From NCBI RefSeq assembly GCF_001613225.1, contig NZ_BDBY01000155.1, positions 1-55,552 of the forward strand: a stretch of DNA of 55,552 nt. The letters run 5' to 3'. How positions within the stretch are numbered: position 1 is the first letter of the stretch; every line of letters begins with the position of its first letter. A model generated the notes under the pieces. The model searched no databases. It was given only the letters and a program-made list of their open reading frames with translations, and was not told the origin of the DNA. Shown here in pieces: positions 42,709-51,440 of the stretch. Made by a program: the position numbers and the translations under genes. Origin of the DNA: Nocardia pseudovaccinii NBRC 100343 (GTDB lineage Bacteria > Actinomycetota > Actinomycetes > Mycobacteriales > Mycobacteriaceae).

Positions 42709-43530
42709 TTACCGGCCCTTGAACTCCGGCGGTCGCTTCTCGAACACCGACTGGATCGCCTCGGTCAGATCCTCGGACGGCAGGAATGCGGCGTTCCACG
42801 CGGAGACATAGCGCAACCCGGCGGCCACCTGATCCTTGGTGCGCTGCTCGAGCACATCCTTCGCACCCTGCACCACCAGCGGCGGATTCGCGGCGATCTC
42901 GCGCGCGATGGCGTGCGCCGCGGCCAGTACCGCCTCCTGATCGGCGAATATATCGTTGACCAGGCCGATCTTCTCGGCACGCGCCGCGTCGATGTCCTTA
43001 CCGGTGTAGGCGAGTTCGCGCAGATGTCCCTCGCCGATGATGCCGGGCAGCCGGTGCAGTGACCCGATATCGGCGACGATCGCGACCTTCGCCTCACGCA
43101 GGCTGAACTTCGCGTCCGCGCTCGCGTAGCGAATATCGGCGGCGGCGATCAGATCCAGCCCGCCGCCGATGCACCAGCCGGAAACCGCGGCGATGACGGG
43201 CTTGCGGCAATCGGCCACCGCGGTCACCGAGGCCTGCATATTGCGCACCTCGTAGAGGAAGTCGGTGCGCGGCGCGGCCAGCGCCTTATCCGCCATCAGC
43301 GGACCGAACGTACCGGCCATGGCGGGCAGGTCGAGTCCGTATGAGAAATGTTTTCCGGAACCGGTGAGCACAATGGCGCGAACCTCGGGATCGGCGTCCA
43401 GCTCACGGAAAATCTCCGGCAGCTCCCGCCAGAAGTCCGGACCCATGGCATTGCCCTTGCCGGGGCCGGTCAGCGTGACCTGCGCGATATGGTCCTTGGT
43501 TTCAACGGTGAAAGCCTGCCAATCAGTCAT
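42709..43530 (-). CDS. Enoyl-CoA hydratase/isomerase family protein
   Basis: A 273-residue crotonase-fold enzyme acting on acyl-CoA thioesters. The oxyanion-hole regions are KHFSYGLDL and VSGWCIGGGLDLIAAADIR. The residues corresponding to catalytic positions lie in SLREAKVAIVADIGSLHRLP. The Glu and Asp there resemble those of delta3,5-delta2,4-dienoyl-CoA isomerases, which rearrange double bonds during breakdown of unsaturated fatty acids. Exact activity is uncertain. ATG 43530 is the natural start, and longer upstream sequence is not coding. It is divergent from the YbaK-domain gene at 43693. Confidence 0.87.
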   Translation of the reverse strand: MTDWQAFTVETKDHIAQVTLTGPGKGNAMGPDFWRELPEIFRELDADPEVRAIVLTGSGKHFSYGLDLPAMAGTFGPLMADKALAAPRTDFLYEVRNMQASVTAVADCRKPVIAAVSGWCIGGGLDLIAAADIRYASADAKFSLREAKVAIVADIGSLHRLPGIIGEGHLRELAYTGKDIDAARAEKIGLVNDIFADQEAVLAAAHAIAREIAANPPLVVQGAKDVLEQRTKDQVAAGLRYVSAWNAAFLPSEDLTEAIQSVFEKRPPEFKGR

Positions 43531-43692
43531 TCGTATAGCGTAAAGCAGATGCGGCCGAGCCAGCCGACCAGTCCGTGCTGCCCGCAAATGCTGTGCAAAG
43601 TCGGTGCGCCGCACTGGTTCTCCGTCGCACATCTCGACCACTGACCGAAAACTCGACCGGCACACTGCCCGCAATCGCTCTACTCTGGTTCC

Positions 43693-44166
43693 ATGCGCAG
43701 GTCGCTTCCACCAGTCGCATGCCGGGTCGCGGATACCCTGATCGCGCGCGGCCACCATGGTGTCATCGTCACTCAGCCCGCCCCCACGCCCACCGCCGCC
43801 GATGCCGCACGGGCACTCGGCGTCGATGTGGGCGCCATCACGAAATCACTGGTGTTCCTCCTGGATGATGATCCGGTGCTGCTGCTGGTTTCCGGTGCAC
43901 ACCAGGTCGACCTCGGGCGCACCGGCGAACGGCTGGAAGGCAAACTCACCCGCGCCCCCGCCGCGATGGTGCAGGAAGTGACCGGTCAGCCCATCGGCGG
44001 CATCGCACCGGTCGGCCATCCCACCAACCTGCCGACCTGGGTGGACAACGTGCTGTCCACGCACCGGGAGGTCTGGGCCGCTGGCGGCCATCCGAACACC
44101 GTGTTCCGCACCTCGTTTCGCGAACTGGTACGCATCACCGCCGGGCTTCCGATCGACGTGGACTGA
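43693..44166 (+). CDS. YbaK/EbsC-type aminoacyl-tRNA deacylase-like protein
   Basis: A 157-residue protein with the YbaK/ProX fold, which hydrolyses mischarged aminoacyl-tRNAs such as Cys-tRNA(Pro). It has AARALGVDVGAITKSLVFLL (catalytic-pocket Lys in TKSLVF), the AHQVDL strand, the GQPIGGIAPVGHPTNL loop and a final HPNTVFRTSF segment. The length is normal for freestanding members. The flavin reductase gene follows 33 bases later on the same strand. Confidence 0.87.
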   Translation: MRRSLPPVACRVADTLIARGHHGVIVTQPAPTPTAADAARALGVDVGAITKSLVFLLDDDPVLLLVSGAHQVDLGRTGERLEGKLTRAPAAMVQEVTGQPIGGIAPVGHPTNLPTWVDNVLSTHREVWAAGGHPNTVFRTSFRELVRITAGLPIDVD

Positions 44167-44199
44167 GTGCCACGTAGACGCTCGGCGTAGTTTCGTCAT

Positions 44200-44751
44200 G
44201 TGACTGAAGCTCAACCCCCCGCCACGGACATCCAGATTCCCGATGATCTGAGCGGTATCACCGCCGAGCTGTATCGCGCATCCATGCGGCACTATCCGGC
44301 GGGCGTCACCGTCGTCACCCTGGGCTCCGCGAACGGCCCGGTCGGCTTTACCGCGACCTCCTTCGCATCGCTGTCCCTGGAACCCCCGCTGGTCTCGTTC
44401 AATATCGCCCACACCTCGTCGAGCCTGACGGCATTGCGGGCGGCCGACTCCGTGGTGGTTCATTTCCTCGGCGAACACCAGCACGATCTGGCCAAGCGCT
44501 TCGCCCGCACCGCCGATCAACGCTTCAGCGACCGATCCCTGTGGACCACGCTGGACACCGGTGAGCCCGTGCTGCACGGCACGCCCATCTGGATCCGCGC
44601 CACCATCCAGCAGTTGATCCCAATCGGTGACCACACCCTCGTCGTCGGCCTGGTCACCCGGGTCCACGACAACACCGACGAACAGCCGAGTGCCGCTCCC
44701 CTGCTCTACTACCGCGGCCGCTACTACCGCCCGACCTCGCTCGAAGACTGA
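44200..44751 (+). CDS. Flavin reductase family protein
   Basis: A 183-residue flavin reductase-like (HpaC/FMN-binding split-barrel) protein. The motifs are [20 protein letters not shown] ([14 protein letters not shown]), [19 protein letters not shown] for flavin binding, and [15 protein letters not shown]. Such enzymes reduce FMN or FAD with NAD(P)H for partner monooxygenases. No monooxygenase is adjacent. GTG 44200 is the start. It is convergent with the type VII cassette ending at 44785. Confidence 0.88.
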   Translation: MTEAQPPATDIQIPDDLSGITAELYRASMRHYPAGVTVVTLGSANGPVGFTATSFASLSLEPPLVSFNIAHTSSSLTALRAADSVVVHFLGEHQHDLAKRFARTADQRFSDRSLWTTLDTGEPVLHGTPIWIRATIQQLIPIGDHTLVVGLVTRVHDNTDEQPSAAPLLYYRGRYYRPTSLED

Positions 44752-44784
44752 CCGCTACCGGGCGGATTCGCCTGCGCGGCAACG

Positions 44785-45975
44785 CTATAGATCGAGCGAT
44801 GAGCCGGTGCGCACCTCGATGTGGAAGGTGTCACCCGCGCCCATATCCAGTGATGAGGGTGAGGTCGGGGTCAGCTCGTCTTGGCTGGGTTCCTTCGGTG
44901 GTGGATCAGTGGTCGGCTCGGGTGGACTCACGGGCGGGGTGCTCGTGGTAAACGGACCGTGCGTCGACGTCGGCACGGTCGTGTCGTGGATCGAAGTCGG
45001 CGTCGTGGACGGTGCCACATACGGCGCGTGCTGCGGCGAAGAATCATCGGTCGGCGTACCGGCGGTAAAAGTGGTGCCCCCGGGCGACGGACTCACATAC
45101 GGCGCGTGCTGCGGCGTCGATGAGTCGTCGCCCGATGTACCGGCGGTGAAAGTCGTACCCCCGGGTGACGGGCTCACATAGGGCGCGTGCTGCGGGTTTG
45201 TCGTGTCCGACGTGTCGGTCTGTTGCGAACCATCGTGCAGCGCCTTGTAATTGCGCGCCGGTCCGAACGCCGTGGTGGTGAGCTGCTCCGCCAACTTCTT
45301 CGTATCGGTGGAATTGAACCCGAGCTTGTTCAGCGCCCCCTGGATCGCCCCATCCAGTGCTCCACGCTCACCCGATTTGACCAGCCGATCGACGTCGTAC
45401 CCCTCGCGCGTACCCATCTCGATCCCGATGGTCTGTCGCAGGAATTCCATTGCGGTACTTGTCAATGCGCCGGTGGCCGCCTTGATCACCGTCTGGGTGA
45501 GGATCTGCTGGATCAGCTTGCGCAGCGCCTGCGTGATGGCGGTGCGGATCGCGACCTGCATCGCCGCCGCCTCGGCCGTACTCGCACCGAGGGTCGGCAC
45601 CGCCGCCGCGGCGGCCGCGGCCAACTGAATGGCGGTGTAGATCAGCATCGAGATGATGTACAGCTTGATGGCCAGAATCAGCGATGCGTAGATCCGCAGT
45701 GCCAGGGCGATATCGCGGAGCAGATCGGTGAGCGTCTCGACCGCCTGCATCGTCTTCTGCCGATAGCGTTCGATCGCGTCGTGGGTCTCGCCCTCGATAT
45801 GGCCGAGTGCCTCTTGGAATTTGGTATCGATCTTGCCGGAGTACTTCTCCAGCGTATTCGCCATCGCCTCGGCCTTGTTGCCCAAACTGAACAGCTTGGT
45901 CTCATCCGCCTTCGGCCAGCGATAGACGACGACCGCCGCCACCGGCTCCAGCGCCACTGGTATCTGCAATCCCAT
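44785..45975 (-). CDS. Type VII substrate with linker but no toxin domain
   Basis: A 396-residue paralogue in layout of the giant toxin's N-terminal part. The first about 270 residues are helical with an Ala-rich hydrophobic stretch (IQLAAAAAAAVPTLGASTAE), and they are preceded by MGLQIP, as MGIEIP starts the toxin. The rest is a low-complexity tail with three near-identical units around PQHAPYVSPSPGGTTFTAGT, and it ends FHIEVRTGSSLDL. There is no enzymatic domain and no immunity gene nearby. It may be a delivery scaffold that lost its toxin, or a surface protein. Five bases separate it from the WXG100-like gene. Confidence 0.75.
   Translation of the reverse strand: MGLQIPVALEPVAAVVVYRWPKADETKLFSLGNKAEAMANTLEKYSGKIDTKFQEALGHIEGETHDAIERYRQKTMQAVETLTDLLRDIALALRIYASLILAIKLYIISMLIYTAIQLAAAAAAAVPTLGASTAEAAAMQVAIRTAITQALRKLIQQILTQTVIKAATGALTSTAMEFLRQTIGIEMGTREGYDVDRLVKSGERGALDGAIQGALNKLGFNSTDTKKLAEQLTTTAFGPARNYKALHDGSQQTDTSDTTNPQHAPYVSPSPGGTTFTAGTSGDDSSTPQHAPYVSPSPGGTTFTAGTPTDDSSPQHAPYVAPSTTPTSIHDTTVPTSTHGPFTTSTPPVSPPEPTTDPPPKEPSQDELTPTSPSSLDMGAGDTFHIEVRTGSSLDL
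45050..45190 (-). repeat. Tandem coding repeats, PQHAPYVSPSPGGTTF units
   Basis: Three consecutive copies of a unit of about 22-25 codons (two nearly perfect, one partial) lie in the tail of the type VII substrate. On the plus strand the shared block reads ACATAGGGCGCGTGCTGCGG or a one-base variant. They are typical of slippage-prone surface-protein repeats and may vary in number between strains. Confidence 0.8.
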
Positions 45976-45979
45976 GCGG

Positions 45980-46324
45980 CTACCCCTTGCCGTTCTCGTC
46001 GAGCAGACCGGTGATCTTCTCGACGGCCGACTCGAAGTCCCTATCGGTCGTAGTCACGGCGTCCGCGACGGCGGTGAAACGCTTTTGGAGCGATCCGAGC
46101 AGGCTGACCACACCGTCGAGCATCTCGGTCGCATCCTCGACAGGGCCCAGGAAGTTCTGCAGGAAGGCCTGTCCGAATTCGTCATCGCCGATGCCGTCGC
46201 CGTCCTCGCTCAGCGCGCTGGTGAATTCCGCTACCTCGGTGGCGAATTCGGTACCCAGCGAACCGATTTCGGTCGCGATCGAACGGAACTGCTCCGGATC
46301 GAGCCGGAAGTTGCTGTTGCCCAT
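45980..46324 (-). CDS. WXG100-superfamily small type VII protein
   Basis: A 114-residue helical hairpin protein (MGNSNFRLDPEQFRSIATEI ...) with a GIGDDEFGQAFLQNF turn instead of a classical W-x-G, a divergence often seen in Nocardia. It occupies the same place (between the YbaB-like and long-substrate genes) as the WXG100 gene at 21529. Spacers to its neighbours are 3 and 4 bases. Confidence 0.75.
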   Translation of the reverse strand: MGNSNFRLDPEQFRSIATEIGSLGTEFATEVAEFTSALSEDGDGIGDDEFGQAFLQNFLGPVEDATEMLDGVVSLLGSLQKRFTAVADAVTTTDRDFESAVEKITGLLDENGKG

Positions 46325-46327
46325 GAC

Positions 46328-46840
46328 CTACCAGCCCTTCCAGTGCGGGCCCTCGTCGTCCGGATCCTCGTCCAGCCGCCGGGGGAATTCGATCTGCGGT
46401 TCCGTTTCGGGCTCCGGCGGAGGCGGCGGCAGGATATTCCCGTCGGGCCGGGCGATCGTCGGCAGTTCGCCGAACGGATCCTCGGGCAGCCCGACCTCCG
46501 ATACCGCCGCCAGCACCGGCGCCAGGCGCGCGTCGAGCTGCTCCTTGGCCGCCCGGGCCGCGGCCTGCGCCGCCTCGGTCATCGCCGCACCGAGCCGCTC
46601 CGGATTCGAGCGCTTGAACGCCTCCGGCGCCACCCATACATCCAGCGGAATGCCCGCCGAATTCGCCGTCACCCGAACCAGCTGATCCTGGGACCAGCCC
46701 TGCACCGTCAGGTTGGCCAGCTCGGATTTCGCCGCGCCGAACTGCTCTAGCTGCCGCTCATAGACATCGGTCATCTGGTCGACTCGGCCGCGCATCCCGT
46801 CCGTCCAGGACTGGAGCGCGTCCCGCTCTGCCGAATTCAT
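46328..46840 (-). CDS. YbaB/EbfC-like protein, first gene of the second type VII cassette
   Basis: A 170-residue paralogue of the protein at 21014. It has a coiled coil (DQMTDVYERQLEQFGAAKSE), a core VRVTANSAGIPLDVWVAPEAF aligned with VRVVANISGIPLEVHLAPEAF there, an Ala-rich helix AAMTEAAQAAARAAKEQLDA and an acidic/proline-rich end. The role is not established. Its constant position before WXG100-like and long substrates suggests a partner or regulator. Confidence 0.77.
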   Translation of the reverse strand: MNSAERDALQSWTDGMRGRVDQMTDVYERQLEQFGAAKSELANLTVQGWSQDQLVRVTANSAGIPLDVWVAPEAFKRSNPERLGAAMTEAAQAAARAAKEQLDARLAPVLAAVSEVGLPEDPFGELPTIARPDGNILPPPPPEPETEPQIEFPRRLDEDPDDEGPHWKGW

Positions 46841-47103
46841 TCAGCCGCCTTTCCGTTCCCCCGCCCCGGCCGGACGAGTGCCATCACCTTTCTAGACGCA
46901 AGGGCTGGAGCGGCGGTTCCGTGGTACCGCAAATTGTTTGGTGAATTCTTCAGAGCGAAGCCCGCGCGAGGGGTCACGCCAGCCTGGCCGAATCCGCTGG
47001 CGAGGTCCCGCGCATGTTCATCCGCTGCTCATCGATTCAGCCGATCCTCGGACCGCGTCGGCCCAATACCGCGCGGCGGCTACGACTGCGGGGGCGGCTC
47101 CGA

Positions 47104-48462
47104 TCAGCCGATCGAGCAGGGCGCGGCACCGTCGTTGGTGTCGGGGCGCGCAAAGGGACGGGTCTCGGGTGTCGGATTCCAAAGTCCTTCAGTACTGGCG
47201 TATTTCCACGACGCCCCCTCGTCGACCAGGGTGGCGATGGCATCGACCAGCCGATCCACATCGCCGGAGCTGGTGCCGAGGCCGATGCTGGCACGCAGCG
47301 CACCGTCCAGGCCGAGCCGCTCGAGCAGCGGGTGCGCGCAGAAACGGCCGTCGCGAATGCCGATGCCGTGTTCGGCGGAGAGATAGGCCGCGACATGTCC
47401 GGGGACGAATCCGTCCAGAGTGAAGGCGACGATGCCGACGGTGTCGGGGCTGTCGTCCCAGATGCGCAGCAGGCTGACACCCGGAATCGCGGACAGCCCG
47501 GCGCGCAGGCGATCGGCGAGCCGTCGCTCATGCGCGGCAAGGGTTTCCGGATCGATCGCGCACAGCGCGTCACATGCGGCGGCGAGTGCGGCCGCGCCGA
47601 GGACATTCGGCGAACCGGCCTCGTGACGCTGCGGTGCCGATGCCCATTCCGCGCCGGTCGTGGTGACCTCGCGGACCGCCCCGCCGCCCGCCAGATACGG
47701 TTCGGCGGCATCCAGCCAATCCCGGCGTCCGACAAGCACTCCCGCGCCGAACGGTGCGTAGAGCTTGTGACCGGAAAAGGCGAGGTAGTCGATTCCGGTG
47801 GCGCGCAGGCTGATTCGACGATGCGGTGCCAGTTGCGCGGCATCGACCAGTATCCGCGCACCGCACTGGTGCGCGATGGTGGCCAGGCGCTCGAGCGGCA
47901 GTACCTCACCGGTCACATTCGATGCACCGGTGACCGCGAGCAATGCCGCGGGCTTACTGCACAATTCGGCGATCAGCTGACGGATCGTCTCCTCGACGGT
48001 CGCCGCGGCCTTGACGACGCGGCGACCGCGCCGGGTCCAGGGCAGGAAGTTCGCATGATGTTCGATATCCAGCACCACGGTGTCGCCGGGCACACAGGCG
48101 GCGAGCAGATTCAGCGAATCGGTGGTGTTGCGGGTGAAAACCACGACCTGGTCGTCGGCGGCGTCGAGGAAGCGGGTGACCGAACCGCGCGCGGCCTCAT
48201 AGCACTCGGTGGAGATCCGCGACGCGTAACCGGCGCCGCGGTGCACGCTCGCGTAGAACGGCAGCAGCTGCTGCACGCGGTCGGTGACCTGCGCCAATGC
48301 CGGTGCGCTAGCGGCGTAGTCGAAGTTCGCGTAGGTGGTCGTTCCGCCCTGCACGAGCGGCACCTGGAGGTCGTCGCCGGAAACCCGGGCGAGGGCGGCA
48401 CAGGGGGACGGCAGTTGGTGGGGTGGGTAAACACAGCTCTGCTCAACTACAGCGGTCATCAC
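47104..48462 (-). CDS. Cysteine desulfurase-like PLP enzyme (class V aminotransferase fold)
   Basis: A protein of about 452 residues. PLP-binding motifs include EHHANFLPW, the Asp/Gln pair VDAAQLAPHRRI and the Schiff-base Lys in FSGHKLYAPFG. The C-terminal R-x-S-I-G-L region (LRASIGLGTSS) fits SufS/NifS-type enzymes, which remove sulfur from cysteine or related substrates. The catalytic Cys loop is not clear to me, so a selenocysteine lyase- or isopenicillin epimerase-like activity is also possible. Start is GTG 48462 or ATG 48459. A SAM-IV-type riboswitch lies immediately upstream, tying it to methionine/sulfur status. The C-terminal 25 residues are Pro-rich and outside the fold. Confidence 0.82.
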   Translation of the reverse strand: MMTAVVEQSCVYPPHQLPSPCAALARVSGDDLQVPLVQGGTTTYANFDYAASAPALAQVTDRVQQLLPFYASVHRGAGYASRISTECYEAARGSVTRFLDAADDQVVVFTRNTTDSLNLLAACVPGDTVVLDIEHHANFLPWTRRGRRVVKAAATVEETIRQLIAELCSKPAALLAVTGASNVTGEVLPLERLATIAHQCGARILVDAAQLAPHRRISLRATGIDYLAFSGHKLYAPFGAGVLVGRRDWLDAAEPYLAGGGAVREVTTTGAEWASAPQRHEAGSPNVLGAAALAAACDALCAIDPETLAAHERRLADRLRAGLSAIPGVSLLRIWDDSPDTVGIVAFTLDGFVPGHVAAYLSAEHGIGIRDGRFCAHPLLERLGLDGALRASIGLGTSSGDVDRLVDAIATLVDEGASWKYASTEGLWNPTPETRPFARPDTNDGAAPCSIG

Positions 48463-48484
48463 AAAATCCCATCGGCTGTGGGAC

Positions 48485-48625
48485 CCGAAATCAGGCGATC
48501 ATCCGAGTCCGCGCTTGCCGCACCCGGTCGGGCTGCGGCCCGGTCGTCACCCGGAGCACCCCACCGCGGAGGAGGGTTGCCGACCAGCTAGCCGGGGCTT
48601 GACGCTGGTACTCATGACCTGAACC
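48485..48625 (-). ncRNA. SAM-IV riboswitch
   Basis: On the minus strand the sequence has the SAM-IV core in order: GGTCATGAGTACCAGCG, AAGCCCCGGCTAGCTGG, CGGCAACCCTCCTCCGCG, GTGGGGTGCTCCGGGTGA, then GACC pairing with the opening GGTC. This S-adenosylmethionine-binding RNA is known from actinomycetes, where it shuts off sulfur-metabolism genes when SAM is plentiful. It ends within about 30 bases of the GTG/ATG of the PLP enzyme, with no obvious U-rich terminator, so control may be translational. The 3' boundary is estimated. Confidence 0.85.
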
Positions 48626-48702
48626 GAGATTGGCAGATGCCGCACCGCCCTGTCAACCGCCGGAATGCTGCATATACATGCAGCTGAATAAATAACCTTG
48701 CA

Positions 48703-49368
48703 ATGCTGGGAGAGGTGCGATCTGATCGACAGGTGACACTTTCCCTGCTGCTCAGCTTCGTCGGCCTGTGCATTCTGCTGTCGATCACGCCCGGCCCGGA
48801 TTCGTTCCTGGTGCTGCGATTCTCGATCGTGGACGCGCGCCCCGGCATTGCCGCGGCGATCGGCTCGGCATTGGGCGGGATCGTGTGGGCGGTGGTGGTC
48901 GCGGCGGGCGTCGCCGCCCTGCTGGAACAGTCCGCGACCGCCTACCGGATGCTCAAGGTGATCGGCGGAATCTACTTGGTGTACTTGGGCATTCGCGCGC
49001 TGATCGATCACCGCAAGCAGCGCAGGGCGGGCACCGCCGCAGCGTCCGGGCGGTCGGTTGCGGAGGCTCCCGCCTCGATCCGCTCGGCATTCGCCGCAGG
49101 CCTGGTTTCGTGCATGTTCAACCCGAAGGTCGGGCTGTTCTACCTGGCGGTACTGCCGCAATTCCTCACCGATGTCACGTTTTCGAACACTCTCGCGCTC
49201 GGGGCCATCGAATGCTCCATCGCCGCCGTCGAGATGATCCTGCTCGCCGTGCTGGCGTCACGAGCGGTTGCGATGTTGCGCCGCCCACAGGTTCGCGATC
49301 GGCTCGAACAGATCAGCGCGGCCGTTCTCGCCGCACTCGGCATCGGCACGGCCGCTTCCGCCGCGTGA
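48703..49368 (+). CDS. LysE/RhtB-family amino-acid exporter
   Basis: A protein of about 221 residues with six predicted membrane spans. The LysE/RhtB signature is SITPGPDSFLVLRF in the first loop, with FNPKVGLFYLAVLPQF later. Members export amino acids such as lysine, homoserine, threonine or cysteine. It is divergent from the SAM-IV-controlled PLP gene, so a sulfur amino-acid link is conceivable. The true start may be GTG 48733 (VTLSLLLSF), which places the N-terminus directly before span 1. Confidence 0.88.
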   Translation: MLGEVRSDRQVTLSLLLSFVGLCILLSITPGPDSFLVLRFSIVDARPGIAAAIGSALGGIVWAVVVAAGVAALLEQSATAYRMLKVIGGIYLVYLGIRALIDHRKQRRAGTAAASGRSVAEAPASIRSAFAAGLVSCMFNPKVGLFYLAVLPQFLTDVTFSNTLALGAIECSIAAVEMILLAVLASRAVAMLRRPQVRDRLEQISAAVLAALGIGTAASAA

Positions 49369-49375
49369 TCCGTCA

Positions 49376-49407
49376 TGCGCCTGGCCGGTCGCCACCGACC
49401 AGGCGCA
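49376..49407. terminator. Bidirectional hairpin between converging genes
   Basis: TGCGCCTGG (49376-49384) pairs with CCAGGCGCA (49399-49407), and GGTCG/CGACC can extend or compete inside. It lies between the LysE gene and the end of the MFS gene at 49413. Confidence 0.7.
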
Positions 49408-49412
49408 CGATG

Positions 49413-50840
49413 TTACCGGTTCGGCTGAATCTCCTTGCGCCACAGCAATAGTGACGCTATCAAAGAGATGACCGACGCTGCCGTGAGCCACCAGAACGCT
49501 TGCCGGAACCCGCCATCCACCGACAATCCCGCAGCGGCCGCACGATACAGCACCACCGCGAGCAATGCCGCTCCGATCGACCCACCGACCCGCTGCAGAA
49601 TATTCACCAACGATGCCGCATCCGGCAGCTGCTCGGGCCGTGCCGCGGCGTAGGCCGCAGCGATGATCGGCACCCCGGTCAATCCGGTCGCCACGCCGCG
49701 GATCAATAGAAGCGCCTGCACGACAACGGGATTCATCGAAGCATCGCCGAGCGCGAACGGCACGGTGACCGCGGCAGTCACCGCACTGCCGACCACCGCG
49801 ACCACGCCACCGCCGTACCGATCGGTCAACCGGCCGCCGATGGGCAACGCGATGATGCCACCGATCCCGAAGGACATGAGCAGCAAGCCCGTCGCGATGA
49901 GACCGTCGCGGTGCAGCACTTGAAAGTACAACGGCAGCAACAGCATTGCCCCGAACAGCGACGCACCGGCGAAGAAGTTCGCCACATTCGCCGTCGCGAA
50001 TACCGGATGCCGGAACAGTCCGACATCGAGCAGGCTCCCGCCCCAACCGCGCACCGACCGCACCACGAACAGGCCGAGCGCCAGCACCGCGGCCACCACC
50101 GACACCCACACCGTCGGCGCGGAAACGCTACCGCGACTGCCGAATTCGCCCAGCCCGTAGACCAGCGCCGACAGCCCGACCGCGATCAATGCGAATCCGG
50201 TGGCATCGAATCGGCCGCCGTTGCCCGACGCCTGCGCCCGCGGTAACAACCGGCGCCCCAGGACGAAGGCCACCAGCCCGAACGGGATATTGATCAGGAA
50301 CAACCACTCCCAGTCCAGATTCGCCAGCATGACGCCGCCGATGGTCGGCCCGACCGCGGGCGCCGCGACCACCGCGATGCCGACGACACTCATCACCCGC
50401 CCCAACCGCTGCGGACCCGCGACCTGCCCGAGCAGCGTCTGCCCGGCGGGCACCAATAATCCCGCGGCAAGACCCTGCGCGATCCGAAAACCGATGAGCC
50501 AGCCGATATTCGGTGCCAGCGCACAAAGTCCGGAGGTCACCGTGAATCCGGCGAGCGCGGTCAACCAGACCCGGTCCATTCCGAATTGCCGTCCGAGCCA
50601 ACCGCACAGCGGCAGCGTGACGGCGAGTGCGAGCAGATACCCGCTCGCGATCCACTGAGCACTGTCCAGTGCCGCACCGAGATCCGTCGCGATGGAGTTC
50701 AGCCCGATATTCACCAGCGACGTGTCCAACATGCTCATGACGGCACCGAAGACCACCACACCGGCCACCCGCCAGACCCGCGCGGGAATTGGTTCGAGTG
50801 CGGGCGCGGTGGCGGCGACTGCCGTTCGAGTATCCGACAT
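49413..50840 (-). CDS. MFS multidrug transporter, DHA2 family
   Basis: A transporter of about 475 residues with about 14 spans. Span 1 has VMSMLDTSLVNIGLNSIATD, loop 2-3 has GWLGRQFGMDRVWL, and span 5 has VVAAPAVGPTIGG. It is predicted to export drugs or other hydrophobic compounds by proton antiport. ATG 50840 is chosen because GGAGG lies 5 bases upstream. It is divergent from a MarR gene with a shared operator between them, the usual layout of a ligand-induced efflux system. It is a different subgroup from the MFS gene at 40.3 kb. Confidence 0.9.
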   Translation of the reverse strand: MSDTRTAVAATAPALEPIPARVWRVAGVVVFGAVMSMLDTSLVNIGLNSIATDLGAALDSAQWIASGYLLALAVTLPLCGWLGRQFGMDRVWLTALAGFTVTSGLCALAPNIGWLIGFRIAQGLAAGLLVPAGQTLLGQVAGPQRLGRVMSVVGIAVVAAPAVGPTIGGVMLANLDWEWLFLINIPFGLVAFVLGRRLLPRAQASGNGGRFDATGFALIAVGLSALVYGLGEFGSRGSVSAPTVWVSVVAAVLALGLFVVRSVRGWGGSLLDVGLFRHPVFATANVANFFAGASLFGAMLLLPLYFQVLHRDGLIATGLLLMSFGIGGIIALPIGGRLTDRYGGGVVAVVGSAVTAAVTVPFALGDASMNPVVVQALLLIRGVATGLTGVPIIAAAYAAARPEQLPDAASLVNILQRVGGSIGAALLAVVLYRAAAAGLSVDGGFRQAFWWLTAASVISLIASLLLWRKEIQPNR

Positions 50841-50865
50841 GGATCCTCCGCTATTTGTAGACAAC

Positions 50866-50894
50866 CTAGATTGCGGAGATTATCAACAATCTAG
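50866..50894. promoter_or_regulatory. Probable MarR operator in divergent promoter
   Basis: CTAGATTG (50866-50873) and CAATCTAG (50887-50894) form a perfect inverted repeat with a 13-base spacer in the AT-rich gap between the MFS and MarR genes. TTGTAGACAA-like words nearby suggest additional half-sites. It is a likely binding site for the adjacent MarR protein. Confidence 0.6.
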
Positions 50895-50921
50895 CTCCTC
50901 AACAATAGATACAATTACCGA

Positions 50922-51344
50922 ATGCCCGCTGACCACATTCACCCCCGCGGCCTGCTCCGCTTCCCGACGTACGCGCTCGGCAAGCTGCACAAGGCCGTAC
51001 ATGCCGAGATGGGCACGTCATTGCGTGAACACTGGGTGCTGGTCTGCCTGGAGGAATTCGACGACCTGTCCCAGCAGCAGGTCTCCACCGCGCTCGGCAT
51101 CGACCGCAGCGAGGTGGTCCGGCTGATCGACGGCTTGGAGGAGTCCGGTTTCGTCATCCGCACCCGCGATTCGACGGACCGGCGCAAATACCGGCTGTCC
51201 ATCACCCAGACCGGACGCGCCGAGCGCCGCAAGACCGATGAACTCATCGAAGAGGCCGCCGAGCGGGTGCTGCACCGCCTCGACGAAGACGAGCGGCAGA
51301 CCCTGCACCGCCTTGCGCTGAAGGCACTTGGCGAAGAACTCTGA
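50922..51344 (+). CDS. MarR-family transcriptional regulator
   Basis: A 140-residue MarR regulator. Helix-turn-helix and wing are QQQVSTALGIDRSEVVRLID and RDSTDRRKYRLSITQTG, with flanking dimerisation helices. It presumably represses the divergent MFS gene through the inverted repeat in the 81-base gap between them, and its ligand is unknown. ATG 50922 is the start. Confidence 0.92.
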   Translation: MPADHIHPRGLLRFPTYALGKLHKAVHAEMGTSLREHWVLVCLEEFDDLSQQQVSTALGIDRSEVVRLIDGLEESGFVIRTRDSTDRRKYRLSITQTGRAERRKTDELIEEAAERVLHRLDEDERQTLHRLALKALGEEL

Positions 51345-51440
51345 CCGATACCGCAGGTACCGTAGACAGTTGGTCACCGTGGCGTTTGCCCACTGGTAAC
51401 CCTGCTGTGAAACAACAACGAGGAAGCGCAAGGCAGGTCT

